From the NCBI RefSeq assembly GCF_008932295.1, contig NZ_WBWA01000030.1, positions 1-60,833 on the forward strand: a stretch of 60,833 bases of DNA. The letters are read 5' to 3'. Below are positions 35,093-42,733 of this stretch, in pieces (positions within the stretch are counted from its first letter, which is position 1; every line of letters starts with the position of its first letter). Origin of the DNA: Brucella tritici (GTDB lineage: Bacteria > Pseudomonadota > Alphaproteobacteria > Rhizobiales > Rhizobiaceae). The notes under the pieces were generated by a model. The model saw nothing but the letters and a program-made list of their open reading frames with translations. It was not told the DNA's origin and did no database searches. The position numbers and the translations under genes are program-made.

Positions 35093-35983
35093 ATGACAGC
35101 GATCACATCAACCGACATCATTCCGGCAAAGTCATCAAGGCGCAGACGCTACAGCCTCGTCGCCGTTGCGCTCCTTCTGCCGATGGCCTTGATCAATCTC
35201 ATCGCCTTCGTCGCGCCGGTTGCGCATCTTGCGCAGATATCCTTCCTGCAGAGCGAGAGTGGCGGCGTCCTGACAGACCGCTATACATTCGAAAACTACA
35301 TCAATTTCTTCACCGACAGCTTCAATTGGGGGCTTGTGTTCAACTCGCTCTGGCTGAGCGCGTTCATCACGCTGGCAACGCTGGTTTGTGCTTATCCAAT
35401 CGCGCTTTTCCTGCATCGTGTTTCGCCGGTCTGGCGCAACTTCCTTTTTGTGGTGACGGTCTCGCCGCTGCTCGTCAGCAGCGTGGTGCGCACCTATGGC
35501 TGGATGGTGCTTCTCGGCGATCAGGGACTTGTCAATGGAGCCTTGATGAATCTCGGCATCATTTCCTCCCCCATCAGGCTTGTTAACAATACGCTCGGCG
35601 TATTCATCGGCATGGTGGAAATCCTGATCCCTTATATGGCTCTGTCGTTGATTGCCGGTTTTGGGCGCCTGAACGCCTCGCTTGAGGAGGCCGCGGCATC
35701 CCTTGGCGCCAATGCCTTCACGCGGTTTCGCCGGATCATCCTGCCGCTTACCTTGCCGGGTATCGCACTTGGCTGTCTGCTTTGCTTCGTGCTGGCGATC
35801 AGCTCCTTCATCACGCCGAAATTGCTTGGCGGCGGGCGCGTGTTCCTGCTGGCGACGGAAATCTACGATCAGGCCGTAATCCAGCTTGAATGGCCGCGGG
35901 CTGCGGCAACCTCCGTCATTGTCCTGATCATCTTCGGTCTCGCCTTGATGGTCTATTCCCGCATCGCACGTCGCATCGACTGA
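35093..35983 (+). CDS. PotB-type ABC transporter permease
   Basis: A 296-residue permease with six hydrophobic segments. After a basic N terminus comes a helix (LVAVALLLPMALINLIAFVAPV), then the EAA loop NASLEEAAASLGANAFTRFRRIILPLTLPGI near residue 208. ATG 35093 is 4 nt after the ATPase stop; the nearer ATG at 35088 gives an immediate stop. It pairs with the next gene product to form the channel. Confidence 0.93.
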   Translation: MTAITSTDIIPAKSSRRRRYSLVAVALLLPMALINLIAFVAPVAHLAQISFLQSESGGVLTDRYTFENYINFFTDSFNWGLVFNSLWLSAFITLATLVCAYPIALFLHRVSPVWRNFLFVVTVSPLLVSSVVRTYGWMVLLGDQGLVNGALMNLGIISSPIRLVNNTLGVFIGMVEILIPYMALSLIAGFGRLNASLEEAAASLGANAFTRFRRIILPLTLPGIALGCLLCFVLAISSFITPKLLGGGRVFLLATEIYDQAVIQLEWPRAAATSVIVLIIFGLALMVYSRIARRID

Positions 35984-36002
35984 CTGGCAAAGGAGAAACG
36001 AG

Positions 36003-36794
36003 ATGATTGGTTCAACTTCATTGCCATTCCGCCTTCTGGTCGGCCTGCTCTATCTGTTCCTGCTGGCCCCCATTCTGGTCGTCGTGCCGCTATCGTTCAG
36101 CAACGACAACTATCTGACTTTTCCGCCGCAGAGCTGGGGTGTGCGGTGGTATGCGGAAATGCTGCATCATGAAACGCTCATTCAGGCGTTCTGGATCAGC
36201 CTCGGCATTGCATCGGTCGTCACCGTCCTGTCGCTGCTGGCGGGTATCCCGGCGGCCTATGCCATACGCCGTTATCAGTTCCGTGGACGCGAAGCGGTGC
36301 TGAACCTCTTCACCGCGCCGCTGCTTCTGCCGTCCATCGTGCTTGGCCTTGCCATTCTGCTGGTGTTCGTGAGGCTGGAACTGCTCGGCACATTTACGGG
36401 CCTTGTGATCGCCCATCTGATCGTGACGACCCCTTACGTCATCCGCATCATGATAACGGCATTCTCTACTTTGCCACCATCGGTCGAAGAGGCCGCCACG
36501 ATGCTGGGTGCGTCACCGTTCACCGTGTTCCGTCGCATCACCCTGCCGTTGATGATGCCGGGTCTGGTGGCAAGTGCGGCTTTGTCCTTCCTTCTGTCCT
36601 TCGATGAGGTGGTGATCTCGCTCTTCATCACCGGGCCACGCATGACGACGCTGCCGGTTGAAATCTTCAACTATGTCGAAAGCCGCACCGACCCGATGAC
36701 CGCTTCCATCTCGGTGGTGCTGATCACGGCGACGCTGCTCATCATCTTCGTCATCGAACGCACACTCGGATTGTCACGCACAATCGGCAAATAA
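36003..36794 (+). CDS. PotC-type ABC transporter permease
   Basis: A 263-residue permease with six hydrophobic segments, FSNDNYLTFPPQSWGVRWYAEML near residue 30 and the EAA loop PPSVEEAATMLGASPFTVFRRITLPLMMPGL near 158. AAAGGAGAAACGAG precedes the ATG. It is the last importer gene before the three enzyme genes. Confidence 0.93.
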   Translation: MIGSTSLPFRLLVGLLYLFLLAPILVVVPLSFSNDNYLTFPPQSWGVRWYAEMLHHETLIQAFWISLGIASVVTVLSLLAGIPAAYAIRRYQFRGREAVLNLFTAPLLLPSIVLGLAILLVFVRLELLGTFTGLVIAHLIVTTPYVIRIMITAFSTLPPSVEEAATMLGASPFTVFRRITLPLMMPGLVASAALSFLLSFDEVVISLFITGPRMTTLPVEIFNYVESRTDPMTASISVVLITATLLIIFVIERTLGLSRTIGK

Positions 36795-36820
36795 CCTCCC
36801 AACTGAAAGTGACTGCAAGC

Positions 36821-37555
36821 ATGGAAAATATCGCCCTCTGGATGTCGCAACCGCATTTCAGCTATCTCGAAATTGCCCGGACCTGCGGCTTCTCATCCTT
36901 CGTTCTGGAACTTGAGCACGGAACTTTCGACCTGTCTACGCTGGACCAGTTTCTGGCTTTCACCAAGGCGCAGGGTCTCTCCACCCTGACCAAGGTGCTG
37001 GCACCGACGCCAGAAGCCATTCAGCAGGCGCTGGACTTCGGATCGGATGGCGTCATCGTTCCGCATATCCTCGGTGTAGAACATGCGCATCAGGTTACGA
37101 AGGCTGCAAAATATCCGCTGGTCGGCACGCGCTCTTATACGGGTGGTCGCATTTTCGGCTATGCCCGTCCGGCGACCGACGCCTTCGAAAAAGAGAACAA
37201 GCGCACCAAATGCTTCGCCATGATCGAGACGGCGGAAAGTCTAGCCGACGTCGAGAAGATCATAGCGCTTGATACGGTTGACGGCTTGTTTCCCGGCCCT
37301 TCGGATCTGGCGCTTGCGCGTGGTCGGGGAGCCTACGCTTTCAATGATGACGACAAGGCCGATCTGCACCGTTGTGCAGCCGCTGCACGCGCTGCCGGGA
37401 AGCCATGGATCATGCCCGCCTGGACTGAAGCCGAACGGCGCTTCGCACAGGAAGAGGGCGCCGCGATGCTGGTCGTCGCCACCCAGAACATGACGCTTCG
37501 CCAGGGCATGGTTTCGACTGTGAACATGCTGAAAAGCGAAGCCCTGGTTGCCTGA
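36821..37555 (+). CDS. HpcH/HpaI-type aldolase or lyase
   Basis: A 244-residue class II pyruvate-type aldolase of the HpcH/HpaI/CitE superfamily. Visible are the metal-site region VLELEHGTFDL (residues about 23-33), VPHILGVEHAHQV near 81, a MIETAESLADVEKI strand near 131 that carries the metal-binding Glu, and LFPGPSDLALARG near 153. The N terminus is shorter than usual and reads MENIALWMSQPHFSYLEIARTCGF. A GTG at 36809 would add four residues; neither start has a strong Shine-Dalgarno. It presumably splits or forms a C-C bond next to a 2-oxo acid in the catabolism of the imported compound. Confidence 0.88.
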   Translation: MENIALWMSQPHFSYLEIARTCGFSSFVLELEHGTFDLSTLDQFLAFTKAQGLSTLTKVLAPTPEAIQQALDFGSDGVIVPHILGVEHAHQVTKAAKYPLVGTRSYTGGRIFGYARPATDAFEKENKRTKCFAMIETAESLADVEKIIALDTVDGLFPGPSDLALARGRGAYAFNDDDKADLHRCAAAARAAGKPWIMPAWTEAERRFAQEEGAAMLVVATQNMTLRQGMVSTVNMLKSEALVA

Positions 37556-37591
37556 TTGAACTGAACACCCACTCATTTGCTGGAGGAAAAA

Positions 37592-38431
37592 ATGAAGATT
37601 AGTCTGATCCAAACGAGCCCGCAGACCGACAAGGCGGAAAACCTGCGCATTACGCGGGGATTGATGGAAGATGCCGTGCGCACGGATTCTCCGGACCTGA
37701 TCGTGCTGCCCGAATATTTCGAATATTACGGTGGTACTCCGGATGAGAAACTTGCGGCAGCCGAGAGTGTTCCCGATGGCCCTGCCTACAAGATGGCGCA
37801 GGACTTTGCTCGCGAGCACAAGGTCTTCGTCCATGCCGGAACCTTGATGGAAAAGGTTCCAAACGAAAAGCGCATCTACAATTCCACCTTCGTCTTCAAT
37901 CGCGAAGGCAAAGAGATCGCGCATTATCGCAAGATCCATATGTTCGACATCGTCGGGCCGGACGGGACGGCCTATAAGGAATCGGCAACCGTCAAGCCGG
38001 GCGAGAATGTCGTCGTCTATGATCTCGACGGGTTCAAGATCGGCTGCGCTATCTGCTACGATATCCGCTTTGCCGAGCTTTATCTGGAGCTGGAAAAGGC
38101 CGGTGCCGATGTCATCGTGCTTCCCGCCGCGTTCACGCTGCAAACCGGCAAGGATCACTGGGAGGTGCTGGCGCGTGCCCGCGCCATTGAAACCCAGACC
38201 TATTTTGCCGCCTGCGGCCAGACCGGCAGCACGGTTTCGAATGGCGAGCGTCGTCATACCTATGGTCACTCGCTCGTCTGCGATCCGTGGGGCCATGTCA
38301 TGGCGCGCGCGTCCGATGGCGTCGGCTTCGTGACGGCGCGCATCGAGCGCGCGCAGATCGAGCGTGTGCGTTCGCTTATTCCGATGGTCAGCCATCGCCG
38401 CATCGGCAAGCAGTTGCAAGCCTGCGCATAG
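37592..38431 (+). CDS. nitrilase-superfamily amidase (carbon-nitrogen hydrolase)
   Basis: A 279-residue carbon-nitrogen hydrolase. The catalytic triad is Glu41 (LPEYFEYYG), Lys114 (HYRKIHMFD) and Cys155 (CAICYDIRF). The sequence around Lys and Cys resembles the Nit2/omega-amidase and predicted amidohydrolase branch, which act on omega-amides of dicarboxylic or 2-oxo acids, rather than true nitrilases. GGAGG at 37582-37586 sets the start at 37592. It sits between two aldolase-family genes, suggesting that the imported compound carries an amide removed before or after C-C cleavage. The exact substrate is unknown. Confidence 0.9.
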   Translation: MKISLIQTSPQTDKAENLRITRGLMEDAVRTDSPDLIVLPEYFEYYGGTPDEKLAAAESVPDGPAYKMAQDFAREHKVFVHAGTLMEKVPNEKRIYNSTFVFNREGKEIAHYRKIHMFDIVGPDGTAYKESATVKPGENVVVYDLDGFKIGCAICYDIRFAELYLELEKAGADVIVLPAAFTLQTGKDHWEVLARARAIETQTYFAACGQTGSTVSNGERRHTYGHSLVCDPWGHVMARASDGVGFVTARIERAQIERVRSLIPMVSHRRIGKQLQACA

Positions 38432-38441
38432 GAGGCGTCAT

Positions 38442-39107
38442 ATGTATACGATCAATCCCATGCCGGAGCAGGTTCCTGCCGGTGATCTCCAGCTTCTATC
38501 GGGGGTCGAGACAGCCACTGTCGGGCACTGGCGTTTCTTCGGTTTCATGCACCGTTCCATCCAGCCGCTCCTCCCGAAGCGCCGTGTGGTCGGCACTGCC
38601 GTCACCATCGCCATACCGGGGCCGGATTCCACCCTGCTTCACCACGTAACCGGAATGCTCCGTCCCGGCGATATTCTGGTGGTGGACCGGATGGGAGACG
38701 ACCGCTATGCGTGCTGGGGCGGCGGTGTGACCATCGCTGCGAAGGCTTCTGGTGCGGTCGCCGGGATCGTTGATGGTCCTTGCACGGACCTGACGGAAAT
38801 CGAGGATTCCGATTTTCCGATGTGGGCGAGGGGTATCTCGCCCATCACCACCCGGCTCTATGACCTGGGCGGGGGCATCAACATTCCGGTCTCCTGCGGC
38901 GGTGTCGTCGTCAATCCCGGTGATGCCATCCTGGCCGATGAGAGCGGAGTTCTGGTTCTGCCGCGTGACGAGGTGAATGCGGTCGCCTCGCGTGCGCTCG
39001 AAATACAGGACAAGGGCAAGGTACGCGAAGCTTCGGTGAAGACAGGTCTCAAGCTTGGTGACGTGTCTGGCGCCACCAAGAAAATTCTCGCTCACGCGGG
39101 AAGCTGA
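38442..39107 (+). CDS. RraA-family protein (aldolase/decarboxylase-like)
   Basis: A 221-residue protein of the RraA / 4-hydroxy-4-methyl-2-oxoglutarate aldolase family. The core GTAVTIAIPGPDSTLLHHV, LVVDRMGDDRYACWGGGVTIAAKASGAVAGIVDGPCTDLTEI and WARGISP follow the family order. The usual RD pair of the active site reads Thr115-Asp116, so the metal-binding Asp is kept but the Arg is lost. Its GGAGG overlaps the end of the amidase gene, showing coupling. A related but non-canonical aldol or decarboxylation reaction is likely. A stem-loop follows at 39114-39135. Confidence 0.85.
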   Translation: MYTINPMPEQVPAGDLQLLSGVETATVGHWRFFGFMHRSIQPLLPKRRVVGTAVTIAIPGPDSTLLHHVTGMLRPGDILVVDRMGDDRYACWGGGVTIAAKASGAVAGIVDGPCTDLTEIEDSDFPMWARGISPITTRLYDLGGGINIPVSCGGVVVNPGDAILADESGVLVLPRDEVNAVASRALEIQDKGKVREASVKTGLKLGDVSGATKKILAHAGS

Positions 39108-39113
39108 TGCGAT

Positions 39114-39135
39114 AGGGCCGGTTTCGGCCGGCCCT
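39114..39135 (+). terminator. stem-loop at end of catabolic operon
   Basis: AGGGCCGG / CCGGCCCT with a 6-nt loop, 7 nt after the RraA-family stop. The tail CGTCATTTG has few Ts, so it could be a weak or Rho-assisted terminator. Confidence 0.5.
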
Positions 39136-39288
39136 CGTCATTTGTGAGAGGGAACATGACAATTTGCTTATTTTCATCCCGCAAGTGTCTTAGAAGGAAA
39201 GCACGAATCTGGTTGCCCGAAGCGCAATAAGGGACTTCAAGAAACGCAGGCGCGCGGGTGATTGAAATGGGAAGGGACATGCCCGTCC

Positions 39289-40212
39289 ATGAATATCCGT
39301 TTTCTGGAAACGGTGATCTGGTTGTCGGAACTGCGTAATTTCCGGGCGACGGCGGCTCGCCTCAACATGACGCCTGCGGCAATATCCAATCGTATCGGCG
39401 CGATGGAGCAGGAGCTGGGGTTCCGGCTTTTCGACCGCGATGCCCGCGACGTCAACCTGACGGCGGAAGGCGAAGCTTTTGTCGAGGGCGCGCGCGATGT
39501 CGTGCGCCGTTACCATGATCTGGTAGAAAGCCTGAGCCCGCAAAATGGGCTTGAAGGCACGCTGAAGATTGGCATCGTTCCGAGCCTCGCCATGACCATA
39601 TTGCCGGGCATTCTCGATATTGTCCGCCAACGCTACCCGCAGATCCGCATCTCGATCACCACTTCATCTTCGAAGGGGATCGTTCAAAAGCTGGAGCAGC
39701 GGGAGCTCGACATCGTTTTCGCCATCCAACCCGAGCCTTCACCCAATCTGCGCATCGTCGACATATGCACTTTCGGCATGTTCTGGATATCGCGCAGCAA
39801 TCAGTTTCCGGGCGGGGCAGAAGACATGCTGTCACGCGATGACCTGCTCGGCTGCAATCTTATTTCCTATGAGAGCGGTTCCTATAATTATCAGCAGATC
39901 ATCAATTATTTCACGGAAGAGCGCCTGAAAGATGCGACCGTTCATTATTCCAATTCGCTCACCACGACGATCAACATGATTTCGGCTGGTGTCGGTATTT
40001 CCGTCATTCCGCCGGTGGTAATCCAGAAAGAGCTTCGGACAGGCGAGCTGCAGGTGCTGAATACCAATGCCGCTTTCCCGGCGACGAGCTATAGCGCTAT
40101 TTATCTGGAGAGCGCGGCAACGCGGCTTATCACGCTTGTGGCCAATATCGCCCGTGAAGCCGGGCGCAATTTCAGCGGTAATTTCAGCGATAGTCTGGCC
40201 TATCAGGATTAG
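39289..40212 (+). CDS. LysR family transcriptional regulator
   Basis: A 307-residue regulator. The N-terminal helix-turn-helix occupies residues about 3-60 (IRFLETVIWLSELRNFRATAARLNMTPAAISNRIGAMEQELGFRLFDR), then a LysR substrate-binding domain with LKIGIVPSLAMTILPGIL and MISAGVGISVIPPVV. The ATG at 39289 fits the family N terminus although the nearest purine-rich block (GGAAGGG) is a little far; a start at 39262 is possible. It lies downstream of the ABC/aldolase/amidase/RraA cluster in the same direction and is the most likely local regulator of it. Confidence 0.92.
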   Translation: MNIRFLETVIWLSELRNFRATAARLNMTPAAISNRIGAMEQELGFRLFDRDARDVNLTAEGEAFVEGARDVVRRYHDLVESLSPQNGLEGTLKIGIVPSLAMTILPGILDIVRQRYPQIRISITTSSSKGIVQKLEQRELDIVFAIQPEPSPNLRIVDICTFGMFWISRSNQFPGGAEDMLSRDDLLGCNLISYESGSYNYQQIINYFTEERLKDATVHYSNSLTTTINMISAGVGISVIPPVVIQKELRTGELQVLNTNAAFPATSYSAIYLESAATRLITLVANIAREAGRNFSGNFSDSLAYQD

Positions 40213-40226
40213 CGCGCAGTTTCCGC

Positions 40227-41015
40227 TCAGGCTGGTTTCAATTTGCCTTGAATTTCATCCCTGCAATAAATGCTGATGATCTCTTCAGCGACCAGGCGCT
40301 GCAATTCCCAGAGATTGCGGTCGCGGATGCCTTTTTCTTCCAGATGCTTGACGGTGAGATAGAGATACTCTGCGCAGGAACCCATATGCCCGCAGGCGCG
40401 CGCAAGCAGTTGCGCCACGGACGTCAGGGGCATGTTGTCCGACAGCCTGTCTCCGCGCGGTCCAGCCCAGAAAACGAGCGCACGCACAGGCCCGTCCTCC
40501 GTTTCGACCGTGATCCAGCGAATGGAATAGGCATCGTCAATTGAACTGATTTCGCGCCGGATCATTCTGCGCAATTGCCCAAGGCGGTCCTCGTCGGACA
40601 GGCGGAAAACGATACCCTTGCAACTGCCGCCGGATCGAAGCGCCAGCATGAGGCCCGGCTGGGCCATCGTTGCACGCCAGCGCGTCAGCCGAAGGCAGAA
40701 TGACCGGTGCCAGCCGCTCGCCGTTCCGGCGCGCGAGTCCACCGCATTGAAGTCCGGCTTCCAGATCAGGGAGCCATAGGCGAAAACCCAGAGCGGGTCG
40801 TCTCCTGCTTCGAGGAAAAGCTGTTCCGCCAGTTCATCGACGTCATTGTCGGTGATCGGTGCACGGCTCGGATCGGGGCCGCGATCAACCTCAAGCCGAA
40901 GGCTCAGCGAAACGAGTTCCTCGGTCAAAGCCATCCGGGACAGATCGGTAGAAGGCACGGCGTATTCTGGCTGATCGTAGTTCTTGGTCATTCTTTCACG
41001 GCAAAGCATGTTCAT
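40227..41015 (-). CDS. ChaC-type gamma-glutamylcyclotransferase
   Basis: A 262-residue enzyme of the ChaC family, which cleaves glutathione to 5-oxoproline and Cys-Gly. The family hallmark VFAYGSLIWKPDF is at residues about 77-89, ASGWHRSFCLRLTRWRAT near 99-116, and Glu155 (in RREIS) corresponds to the catalytic glutamate. GSCAEYLYLTVKHLEEKGIRDRNLWELQ near 220 is the conserved C-terminal helix. The N terminus is about 40 residues longer than minimal ChaC; internal Met codons make the start uncertain. It is convergent with the LysR gene. Confidence 0.88.
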   Translation of the reverse strand: MNMLCRERMTKNYDQPEYAVPSTDLSRMALTEELVSLSLRLEVDRGPDPSRAPITDNDVDELAEQLFLEAGDDPLWVFAYGSLIWKPDFNAVDSRAGTASGWHRSFCLRLTRWRATMAQPGLMLALRSGGSCKGIVFRLSDEDRLGQLRRMIRREISSIDDAYSIRWITVETEDGPVRALVFWAGPRGDRLSDNMPLTSVAQLLARACGHMGSCAEYLYLTVKHLEEKGIRDRNLWELQRLVAEEIISIYCRDEIQGKLKPA

Positions 41016-41027
41016 GGGCGCGTCGCC

Positions 41028-41306
41028 TCAGATACTCGCATTTTTGCGCATATCATCAAGCTGCCGCAGCGAAGAAAACAACGATTCCCGGTCGCGCAGA
41101 TGCTCTTCATAAAGAGACACGAAAATGGAATTCGTCGTTACATGCGGCTCCGGTGCGGATTGCGCGCGTTGCAAGCTGTTGTTGGCCTTGCGTTTGGCAT
41201 CTTCGACTTTGGCCTGTAATTCCCGAAGCCTGCCAGAGTTGCCAAACGCACCAACGCCGGCTTCCGGTGCGCCCGAGGCGACTGTATTCGATGTCGAGTG
41301 GATCAT
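41028..41306 (-). CDS. small hypothetical protein, helical
   Basis: A 92-residue hydrophilic protein I do not recognise. Residues about 20-50 (GRLRELQAKVEDAKRKANNSLQRAQ) and 65-88 look helical and possibly coiled-coil; there is no signal peptide or membrane segment. I chose ATG 41306 because TTGGAG lies 9 nt upstream. It ends 12 nt before the ChaC gene on the same strand, so the two may be co-transcribed. Confidence 0.6.
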   Translation of the reverse strand: MIHSTSNTVASGAPEAGVGAFGNSGRLRELQAKVEDAKRKANNSLQRAQSAPEPHVTTNSIFVSLYEEHLRDRESLFSSLRQLDDMRKNASI

Positions 41307-41375
41307 GGTCTGCATCTCCAATGGCAAGATATAGAGCTGATCGTGGTGTCTGTTTATGATATAATGATGTTAGAA

Positions 41376-41393
41376 AATGTACTAAATTACATT
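41376..41393. promoter_or_regulatory. inverted repeat upstream of the small hypothetical gene
   Basis: AATGTACTAAATTACATT has 6-bp perfect arms (AATGTA/TACATT) in an AT-rich stretch 70 nt upstream of the 41306 start codon. It could be a regulator site. The rest of 41394-41589 shows no gene or RNA signal. Confidence 0.35.
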
Positions 41394-41589
41394 CTTGTGA
41401 TGTTGTGTTTTGGGCATTGTTTTTGAGAATAATTCTATTTCTTGCTGAGGAAATTTTTAACATTATCGCCGCGTTGGAAACGAGGCATGCAATGCCAAAA
41501 CATCCAGCGAACGGGGAAAAATCACATGGCAGGACTGTGAACGGATAGAATCCGGATCGAGCGCGCAACTGGCCTCGGAAAGCGGGATA

Positions 41590-41760
41590 TCAATCAGCGT
41601 CGTGATTCATGAATGGCAGCATATCGACCGTGTCGATTGCCGTAGGCTCGACAGGTTTGCCGTCTGGCTTGGCAAAAATCATCACTGCGAGGCAGTAGAT
41701 CAGGAACACCGCTACGCCGATAGCTAGCAGGCTGGCAAATATGAGTGGCCAATCGAACAT
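41590..41760 (-). CDS. small single-span membrane protein
   Basis: A 56-residue protein with one strong membrane helix (residues about 5-30, LIFASLLAIGVAVFLIYCLAVMIF) and a short polar tail (KPDGKPVEPTAIDTVDMLPFMNHDAD). I start it at ATG 41760, where AAGGTG precedes at a fair distance; the longer frame to 41850 adds an Arg-rich stretch that looks non-coding. It is divergent from the NUDIX gene. Function unknown. Confidence 0.6.
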   Translation of the reverse strand: MFDWPLIFASLLAIGVAVFLIYCLAVMIFAKPDGKPVEPTAIDTVDMLPFMNHDAD

Positions 41761-41869
41761 GTCCGGCACCTTGGCGCAGTTTGCGCGCCAACTCAACCGT
41801 CTCTTGCGACAGGCAAGCCTCAGCGCTAGCCTGTCGGAAAAGAACGACAAGTTTTTATTGGGGGACGCA

Positions 41870-42412
41870 ATGTCCGAAATTAAAACACTGGGGTCCAGGC
41901 AGGTTTACGAAAATCGTTGGATGAAGGTTCGCGAGGATCGCATCGTTTACCCGGATGGCAGTGAAAGCATTTATGGCGTCGTTGAGAAGAACGATGCGGC
42001 AATGATTTTCGCGATGGACGACGAGGACGGCGTCTATCTGGTGGAGCAGTTCCGCTATCCGGTCGGGAACCGCTTCTGGGAGCTTCCGCAAGGAGCGTGG
42101 CAGGAGCAGGCGGACGTCGATCCACTGGTTCTGGCTCGCGGAGAGCTGCGAGAGGAAACCGGGCTGACCGCTGCGGACATGGTCTATCTCGGCGAGACTT
42201 ACGAAGCCTATGGTTTTGCAGCGAACAAGTGCCACATCTTTCTCGCCACAGGACTACAGATGGGAAAGCCCAGTCTTGATGCCGAAGAGCAGGGGCTGAT
42301 CTGCCGCCGCTTTCCTATCGGGGAAGCAATAGAGATGATCCTTCGCGGCGATATCAAAGATGCCTGTACAATCGCGGCCTTCGGGCTTTTGAGCCTGAAA
42401 GGGATTATCTGA
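41870..42412 (+). CDS. NUDIX hydrolase (ADP-ribose pyrophosphatase-like)
   Basis: A 180-residue NUDIX protein. Its N-terminal part (RQVYENRWMKVREDRIVYPDGSESIYGVVEKNDAAMIFAMD) and VYLVEQFRYPVGNRFWELPQGAW resemble ADP-ribose and nucleotide-sugar pyrophosphatases. The NUDIX box is atypical: it ends RGELREETGL (residues 90-99), keeping the metal-binding ExxEE glutamates but with Gly in place of the conserved Arg and irregular spacing from the first glycine. GGGGGA precedes ATG 41870. It probably hydrolyses a nucleoside diphosphate derivative. Confidence 0.85.
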   Translation: MSEIKTLGSRQVYENRWMKVREDRIVYPDGSESIYGVVEKNDAAMIFAMDDEDGVYLVEQFRYPVGNRFWELPQGAWQEQADVDPLVLARGELREETGLTAADMVYLGETYEAYGFAANKCHIFLATGLQMGKPSLDAEEQGLICRRFPIGEAIEMILRGDIKDACTIAAFGLLSLKGII

Positions 42413-42446
42413 AACAGCCACATGGATGTAGTTGCACCCACTGAGA

Positions 42447-42542
42447 TCAATGAGGCAATCTCCAAAGCAGATACAAGCCCACAATTGTAGGCGCGATGAC
42501 GCCCGACCAAAGCCATATCTGGTCCATCAGCAACAATCGCAT
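42447..42542 (-). CDS. tiny membrane ORF 2 (31 aa)
   Basis: A 31-codon ORF encoding one hydrophobic helix: it starts MRLLLMDQIWLWSG, continues through an Ala/Pro/Thr/Ile/Val/Gly/Leu core and ends LLWRLPH. Its start codon overlaps the stop of tiny ORF 1 (TGATG), the classic coupling arrangement. No independent Shine-Dalgarno is visible. An internal Met (MDQIW, start at 42527) is an alternative. Function unknown; a small subunit or regulator of a membrane complex is possible. Confidence 0.5.
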   Translation of the reverse strand: MRLLLMDQIWLWSGVIAPTIVGLYLLWRLPH

Positions 42543-42634
42543 CATTTCTTGTGTGTTTCGATCCAGGTTATGCCGAAGACGACTGCGCTGACGGCCAGGA
42601 TCGCTGTTATCTCAATCCAAAAAATCAACTGCAT
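42542..42634 (-). CDS. tiny membrane ORF 1 (30 aa)
   Basis: A 30-residue ORF beginning MQLIFWIEIT, with a central hydrophobic helix and ending ITWIETHKK, typical of bacterial single-span miniproteins. GGAGGA sits 6 nt upstream of its ATG on the minus strand, as good a ribosome-binding site as any in the window. An ATG at 42652 would extend it by six residues but would place the GGAGGA inside the gene. It overlaps tiny ORF 2 and is divergent from gntR. It is too short for routine gene callers. Confidence 0.58.
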   Translation of the reverse strand: MQLIFWIEITAILAVSAVVFGITWIETHKK

Positions 42635-42698
42635 GGCGATGTCCTCCAGCATGGTTAACAAACAACTAACGAAAAGGTTCATTCACGGACGGTCTTCG

Positions 42699-42727
42699 TT
42701 GACATAGTGACATCATGATGTCACTAT
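42699..42727 (+). promoter_or_regulatory. gntR promoter implying a leaderless message
   Basis: TTGACA at 42699-42704, a 17-nt spacer and CACTAT at 42722-42727. A start seven nt downstream of the -10 falls on the A of the gntR ATG at 42734. Both boxes overlap the 30-bp palindrome. Confidence 0.55.
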
Positions 42728-42730
42728 GTC
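42701..42730. promoter_or_regulatory. perfect 30-bp palindromic operator at gntR
   Basis: The half-site GACATAGTGACATCA is followed directly by its exact reverse complement. It overlaps the -35 and -10 of the gntR promoter and ends 3 nt before the gntR start codon. It is almost certainly the autoregulatory operator of the GntR protein and would shut the whole gntR-TSUP-DUF1634-dmpA unit. Confidence 0.85.
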
Positions 42731-42733
42731 TGC

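Noticed and set aside
37241..38419. 392-codon minus-strand ORF opposite the aldolase and amidase genes
   Set aside because: Both plus-strand genes have intact catalytic motifs and ribosome-binding sites; the antisense ORF has none.
42432..42707. 91-codon plus-strand ORF between the NUDIX and gntR genes
   Set aside because: The composition is random-like, it overlaps the two tiny membrane ORFs that have better signals on the other strand, and no ribosome-binding site precedes it.
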